Positions 60,443 through 64,000 of a stretch of 64,000 nt of DNA are shown one piece after another. The first letter of the stretch is position 1. The number at the start of each line of letters is the position of its first letter. This stretch comes from an uncultured Holdemanella sp. (GTDB lineage Bacteria; Bacillota_I; Bacilli_A; Erysipelotrichales; Erysipelotrichaceae), in the NCBI RefSeq assembly GCF_934754935.1, contig NZ_CAKVJB010000003.1:21199-85198 (forward strand). Reading direction: 5' to 3'. A program made the translations under genes and the position numbers. The notes beneath the pieces were generated by a model. It worked only from the letters and a program-made list of their open reading frames with translations. It ran no database searches and had not been told where the DNA came from.

Positions 60443-61160
60443 ATTGGTCAATATATTTTTGTACAGAATTTGTCATTTCTTTTGAAAAATCAGAATTGTA
60501 TTTTCTGTCACAGAACGCTTCTGTCCATTCACTTAGTTTCTTATTTCCAGCTTTGTGTTCAAACATATTTTCTAGTTCTTGTTCATTCTTTCTGTAATAA
60601 TGATCAACACAAACAATGTCTTCTAATTTGCAACGCTGTGGTTTTTGTCTTTTAAAATGATCATCTGCAGGATATCCAAGTACTAACATGCATACAGGGA
60701 CCACATATTCTGGAAGATGTAACAATTCTCTATGTAGATCATGCTGCTCTAAAATATCACCAATGTAACAAGATCCAATACCTAGACTTTCGGCTGCTAC
60801 AACCGCATTTTGCGCGGCAATCGTCGCATCCGTTGTCGCAAGTAATAAATCGCCTACGCCTGGTTTTCTAGGATTACAGTTTTCGTGGTTGAATAAATCA
60901 TACCATTTTTGAAAGTCGGCACAGAAAATCAAAACCATTTTAGCTTGGTTAATAAATGGTTGGTTGTCACACGTTTTAGATAGTGTTTCTTGTAGCTTTT
61001 CATCTTGTACATCAATGATGGTATACATCTGTTGGTTTCCAGCGCTAGGGGCTTGCATAGCAGCTTGAAGTATCCGTGTTTTGTCTTCTTGTGATATTTC
61101 TTTATCTTCAAAAATACGACATGACTTACGGTCAAATAAACTTTGAATGATTGGGTTCAT
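60423..61160 (-). CDS. Nitroreductase-family protein
   Basis: FMN-dependent oxidoreductase of 245 residues. The FMN-binding start is LFDRKSCRIFEDKEIS, followed by AAMQAPSAGNQQMYTII. The central region has DATIAAQNAVVAAESLGIGSCYIGD, and LVLGYPADDHFKRQKPQR contacts FMN or NADPH in NfsA-like relatives. ATG 61160 is better spaced from GAAGGA than ATG 61166. It probably reduces nitro-aromatics or quinones with NAD(P)H; the physiological substrate is unknown. Confidence 0.9.
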   Translation of the reverse strand: MNPIIQSLFDRKSCRIFEDKEISQEDKTRILQAAMQAPSAGNQQMYTIIDVQDEKLQETLSKTCDNQPFINQAKMVLIFCADFQKWYDLFNHENCNPRKPGVGDLLLATTDATIAAQNAVVAAESLGIGSCYIGDILEQHDLHRELLHLPEYVVPVCMLVLGYPADDHFKRQKPQRCKLEDIVCVDHYYRKNEQELENMFEHKAGNKKLSEWTEAFCDRKYNSDFSKEMTNSVQKYIDQFKSEAD

Positions 61161-61216
61161 AAACATTCCTTCTTTCTTTTGAAAATATTTTACACTAGAT
61201 ATGATATTATTTATGT

Positions 61217-62887
61217 ATGAAACTCAAAGAAATTAAGAAAAACGCACACAAAAATGTAAAAACACACTACGCGACCTATTTAGTGTTATGTCTTGCGGCA
61301 GTACTTATGGGAAGTGAATTCAGTTCGACTTTATCACTTTTAAAGCAAGATAATGCCAAAAGTGTTTCAGGCTTATTGATGCACTCCTCTTTTGTGAAGT
61401 CCATGACATCTTTACTTCCTGAAGGTGTCTTTGGTACGAGTAATGGTGTATTTGCGCATGTCGTGAATGGAATTACTTCAGGTTCTTTTGTGAAGACACT
61501 GTTTTTAGGTTTATCTACCATTGTTCATTCTAAAGATATTGCGAGTATTTGTTTTGTCGTAATAGGTTTATGCATATCTGTATTTTATAGAGTCTATATT
61601 GTGAATGTTTTGCCAGTTATTAATCGCAGACTCTTTTTGGAAGGAAGAGTCTATGCCAAACTTCCACTTGATCGATTGGTTTATTTAATGCGTATTCGCA
61701 AACAGATACATGTTGCGTTTGTGAAGTTAGTGAAATCCATTATTTTGACAGTTATGAATTTTACGGTTGTTGGAGGAATATATTTTTACTATGTATATTT
61801 TTTAGTGGATTATATTTTGGCAGAAAATCCAACTATATCTTTAAAAGATGCATTTTCTCTATCTCGTAATATGATGAAGGGGCATAAGTTTGAATGTTTT
61901 AAATGGCAACTATCAATGGCAGGATGGTATATTCTAGATGTATGTACATTTGGAATGAGTGCTATATTCTATTCAAATATGTATCGTATGTCAGTAATGT
62001 GTGAATTTTATACATTAAGAAGAAAAGAATTTCAGAGTGCTATTTTAAACGATACGTATTTATTTGAAAAACCAAGTAGTGCTTTGATGCGAAATACGTA
62101 TTCCGATGTGATTGCGGCATTAAATGCGAAAAATCCAATAGAGAATGCGTATACGGGTGTTAAAAAATTCTTGTGTGATAATTTTGGAATCATCTTTCAT
62201 TTGAGTTCAAAAGAAAAACAATACGAGAGATATACCTATGCTAAGATGGAAGCAGAAACTATGATTACCGAAGTGTACTTATTATGTTATCCAGTTCGTC
62301 TATCTCCAATTGAAGAGGAGTATAAGAAGTCAAATCTTCGGGTTTTACATCCAAATCGAAATTATACAATCACATCCATTTTAGTATGTTTCTTCTTTAT
62401 GTGTTTTGTCGGATGGATCTGGGAAGTCAGTTTATCTATGATTAGCTATGGAGTATTTGTGAATCGTGGTGTTTTACATGGTCCATGGATTCCTATTTAT
62501 GGTTTTGGATGTATATTGATTCTACTTTTATTAAAACGATTTAGAATGCGACCTAAAGTTGAATTTAGTATGGCCGTACTTCTTTGTGGCTGCATTGAAT
62601 ATTTTACAGGATTCTTTTTAGAACTCACGCACAATGGTCAGAAATGGTGGGATTATACAGGCTACTTCTTAAATCTTCATGGAAGAATTTGTGCGGAAGG
62701 TTTATTAGTGTTTGGCGTTGGTGGTATGGCATTCGTCTATGTCGTTGCACCATTAATTGATAACTGGGTAAAGGAACACTTGAATAAAAAATTATCAGCA
62801 GCGTGTTTAGTTTTACTTCTTTTATTTGGTGGGGATGTGATTTATTCGCACTTTGAACCCAATGTAGGAGAGGGTGTGACTCGATGA
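61217..62887 (+). CDS. Polytopic membrane protein: DUF975 region plus CmpB/DUF1113-like putative ABC permease
   Basis: A 556-residue protein. The N-terminal half (1 to about 270) has the DUF975 start LKEIKKNAHKNVKTHY and six hydrophobic stretches. A soluble linker follows. The C-terminal part (about 385-540) matches the CmpB-type putative ABC transporter family: FVGWIWEVSLSMISYGVFVN, RGVLHGPWIPIYGFGCI, KWWDYTGYFLNLHGRIC. Both halves are found in separate proteins in other Bacillota. Function unknown. It overlaps the TraX-like gene by four bases. Confidence 0.8.
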   Translation: MKLKEIKKNAHKNVKTHYATYLVLCLAAVLMGSEFSSTLSLLKQDNAKSVSGLLMHSSFVKSMTSLLPEGVFGTSNGVFAHVVNGITSGSFVKTLFLGLSTIVHSKDIASICFVVIGLCISVFYRVYIVNVLPVINRRLFLEGRVYAKLPLDRLVYLMRIRKQIHVAFVKLVKSIILTVMNFTVVGGIYFYYVYFLVDYILAENPTISLKDAFSLSRNMMKGHKFECFKWQLSMAGWYILDVCTFGMSAIFYSNMYRMSVMCEFYTLRRKEFQSAILNDTYLFEKPSSALMRNTYSDVIAALNAKNPIENAYTGVKKFLCDNFGIIFHLSSKEKQYERYTYAKMEAETMITEVYLLCYPVRLSPIEEEYKKSNLRVLHPNRNYTITSILVCFFFMCFVGWIWEVSLSMISYGVFVNRGVLHGPWIPIYGFGCILILLLLKRFRMRPKVEFSMAVLLCGCIEYFTGFFLELTHNGQKWWDYTGYFLNLHGRICAEGLLVFGVGGMAFVYVVAPLIDNWVKEHLNKKLSAACLVLLLLFGGDVIYSHFEPNVGEGVTR

Positions 62888-63594
62888 TAAAAAAGTTAAA
62901 TGGAAATCAAATCAAGATGATTGCGATCATTGCGATGTTTATGGATCATTTCGCAACAACGTTGTATCCAAATTATGAAAAATTCTGGTGGCTTTTATTG
63001 ATACATTTAATTGGACGAGTGGCAGCACCTATTATGTGGTTTATGGTGGTGGAAGGCTATACGCATACGCATAGTTTAAAGAAATATTTAGAAAGATTAT
63101 TGATTTTTTCAATCATTGCTCACTTTGCGTATAACTTCTGTTTTGGCATATCTTTTATTCCATTTAAAGAATCATTCTTAAATCAAACAAGTATTATATG
63201 GCCACTATTCTTATCGGTGATTGGTTTATGGGTCGAAGATCAAGATTGGAAAGACGCAAAGAAAATAGGTTGTATTCTTGTTCTTTGTTTATTGGCATTT
63301 CCAAGTGATTGGTCATGTTTTCCGATTCTTTGCACAAATCATATTTATAAAAATCAAGGCAATCTAAAAAAACAAGTACTCGGTATGGCTTTATATATTT
63401 CTATGTATGTCCTTGTTTATTGTTTATGCATAGATGTAGTATATGGTTTATTACAGTTTGGGATTATTTTAGTATATCCAATTATGTCTTTATATGATGG
63501 AACAAGAGGAAAGAGTACATTTATGAAATGGTTCTTTTATTGGTTCTATGTAGGACATTTAATTTTGTGTGGATTGATTCGTGTAATGATGTAG
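62884..63594 (+). CDS. TraX-family membrane protein
   Basis: Integral membrane protein of 236 residues with about eight hydrophobic segments. It begins with LNGNQIKMIAIIAMFMDHFA and has LIGRVAAPIMWFMVVEGYTH, both typical of the TraX family. TraX acetylates pilin in F plasmids; chromosomal homologues in Bacillota are thought to be O-acyltransferase-like, substrate unknown. It is coupled to the upstream DUF975/CmpB-like gene. Confidence 0.87.
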   Translation: MIKKLNGNQIKMIAIIAMFMDHFATTLYPNYEKFWWLLLIHLIGRVAAPIMWFMVVEGYTHTHSLKKYLERLLIFSIIAHFAYNFCFGISFIPFKESFLNQTSIIWPLFLSVIGLWVEDQDWKDAKKIGCILVLCLLAFPSDWSCFPILCTNHIYKNQGNLKKQVLGMALYISMYVLVYCLCIDVVYGLLQFGIILVYPIMSLYDGTRGKSTFMKWFFYWFYVGHLILCGLIRVMM

Positions 63595-63607
63595 AGGAAA
63601 AGCATGT

Positions 63608-63952
63608 ATGAGTAAAAAAGTACGTAGAGTGCCAGTCATTCTTGATGCAGGGAAAATTAAAGATTTGCCACAAGAAGACATACGGATGATTCTAAGAGGT
63701 GCAGATGAATTGATTTCAACTGGTGGAAGAAGTATGTTGGCTAAAATATTAAAAGGTTCAAAGGATAAAAAGATATTTGAACATCAACTAAATGAATGTC
63801 CTGCTTATGGATACTATCAGGATATGAAATTAGATGATATCGCAAAATGCATTGATTGGATGATCAAGGAAGATTATCTCAGAATTGAGTATGATTATCG
63901 TCTGCCTTTATTGGTATTTTCAGAAAGCTCCTCTTTTGCAAATGAATGGTAA
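63608..63952 (+). CDS. RQC-minor-1-like winged-helix DNA-binding protein
   Basis: A 114-residue protein resembling the stand-alone RQC (RecQ C-terminal) winged helix. GADELISTGGRSMLAKILKG, KDKKIFEH, CPAYGYYQDMKLDDIAKCID and the C-terminal LRIEYDYRLPLLVFSE match the RQC-minor-1 group from memory. In RecQ this domain wedges DNA strands apart; the role of the free form is unknown. It follows the TraX-like gene by 13 bases. The last 48 bases of the window hold nothing I can assign. Confidence 0.78.
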   Translation: MSKKVRRVPVILDAGKIKDLPQEDIRMILRGADELISTGGRSMLAKILKGSKDKKIFEHQLNECPAYGYYQDMKLDDIAKCIDWMIKEDYLRIEYDYRLPLLVFSESSSFANEW

Positions 63953-64000
63953 TTATTCGCTTATTTACTGTGCTTAGAGCTCATTGCATCTCGATACCGC

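Overview
The window is a low-GC, gene-dense bacterial chromosome segment. PolC, RNase J, CdaA/CdaR/GlmM, an FMN riboswitch in front of RibU, a SCIFF peptide with its radical SAM maturase, and consistently strong AGGAGG-type ribosome binding sites all indicate a Gram-positive Bacillota anaerobe. A gut member of the Erysipelotrichia or a related Clostridia-like group is my best guess, but the class is inferred from gene content only. Most intergenic gaps are short and end in clear hairpin-plus-U-run terminators.

Layout. 1-5910: cell division and repair (ftsE partial, ftsX, S41 protease, uvrB, PfkB kinase). 5920-8281: FMN riboswitch, ribU, a creatininase-family hydrolase and an orphan LytTR regulator whose transcript looks leaderless. 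8282-8829: no gene, but a probable structured RNA of about 450 nt with its own -10 box and terminator. 8830-18123: ggt, a HAD phosphatase, the conserved cdaA-cdaR-glmM operon, a two-component system, a Gfo/Idh oxidoreductase and yaaA. 18167-27495: M42 peptidase, a flavodoxin/DUF3793 operon with twin operators, a MATE pump, an ammonium transporter fused to a PII domain behind an attenuator-like leader, and a run of minus-strand accessory genes.

27552-29427 is the most striking region. A creatininase-family gene is followed by a 1.05-kb insert bounded by a perfect 35-bp direct repeat of the gene's own 3' end. The insert carries what looks like a type III (RNA-protein) toxin-antitoxin locus: promoter, two 100-nt RNA repeats with pseudoknot potential, terminator, ToxN/TenpN-like nuclease. 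29440-42036 returns to core functions (rmuC, macro domain, mnmM, phosphoesterase, rnjA, def, ftsW-like, rsmD, coaD, rnc, polC). 42152-44905 is a small accessory islet: a broken class B sortase, an EVE-like plus HNH protein that may be a modification-dependent restriction enzyme, and an unknown partner.

45130-50074: a dicarboxylate symporter, mscL, a CaCA antiporter behind a yybP-ykoY (Mn2+) riboswitch, an Rpn nuclease gene containing a probable internal antitoxin start and followed by a duplicated stand-alone C-terminal copy with fewer GIEQ repeats, and a second CaCA antiporter. 50082-55354: a TetR/MMPL/secreted coiled-coil cassette with an operator inside the promoter. 55448-60406: SCIFF peptide, its SPASM radical SAM maturase, an Orn/Lys/Arg decarboxylase-family enzyme and a bai-type flavin oxidoreductase. 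60423-63952: nitroreductase and an integral membrane, TraX-like and RQC-minor gene cluster. I saw no rRNA, tRNA, CRISPR array, intact insertion sequence or prophage.
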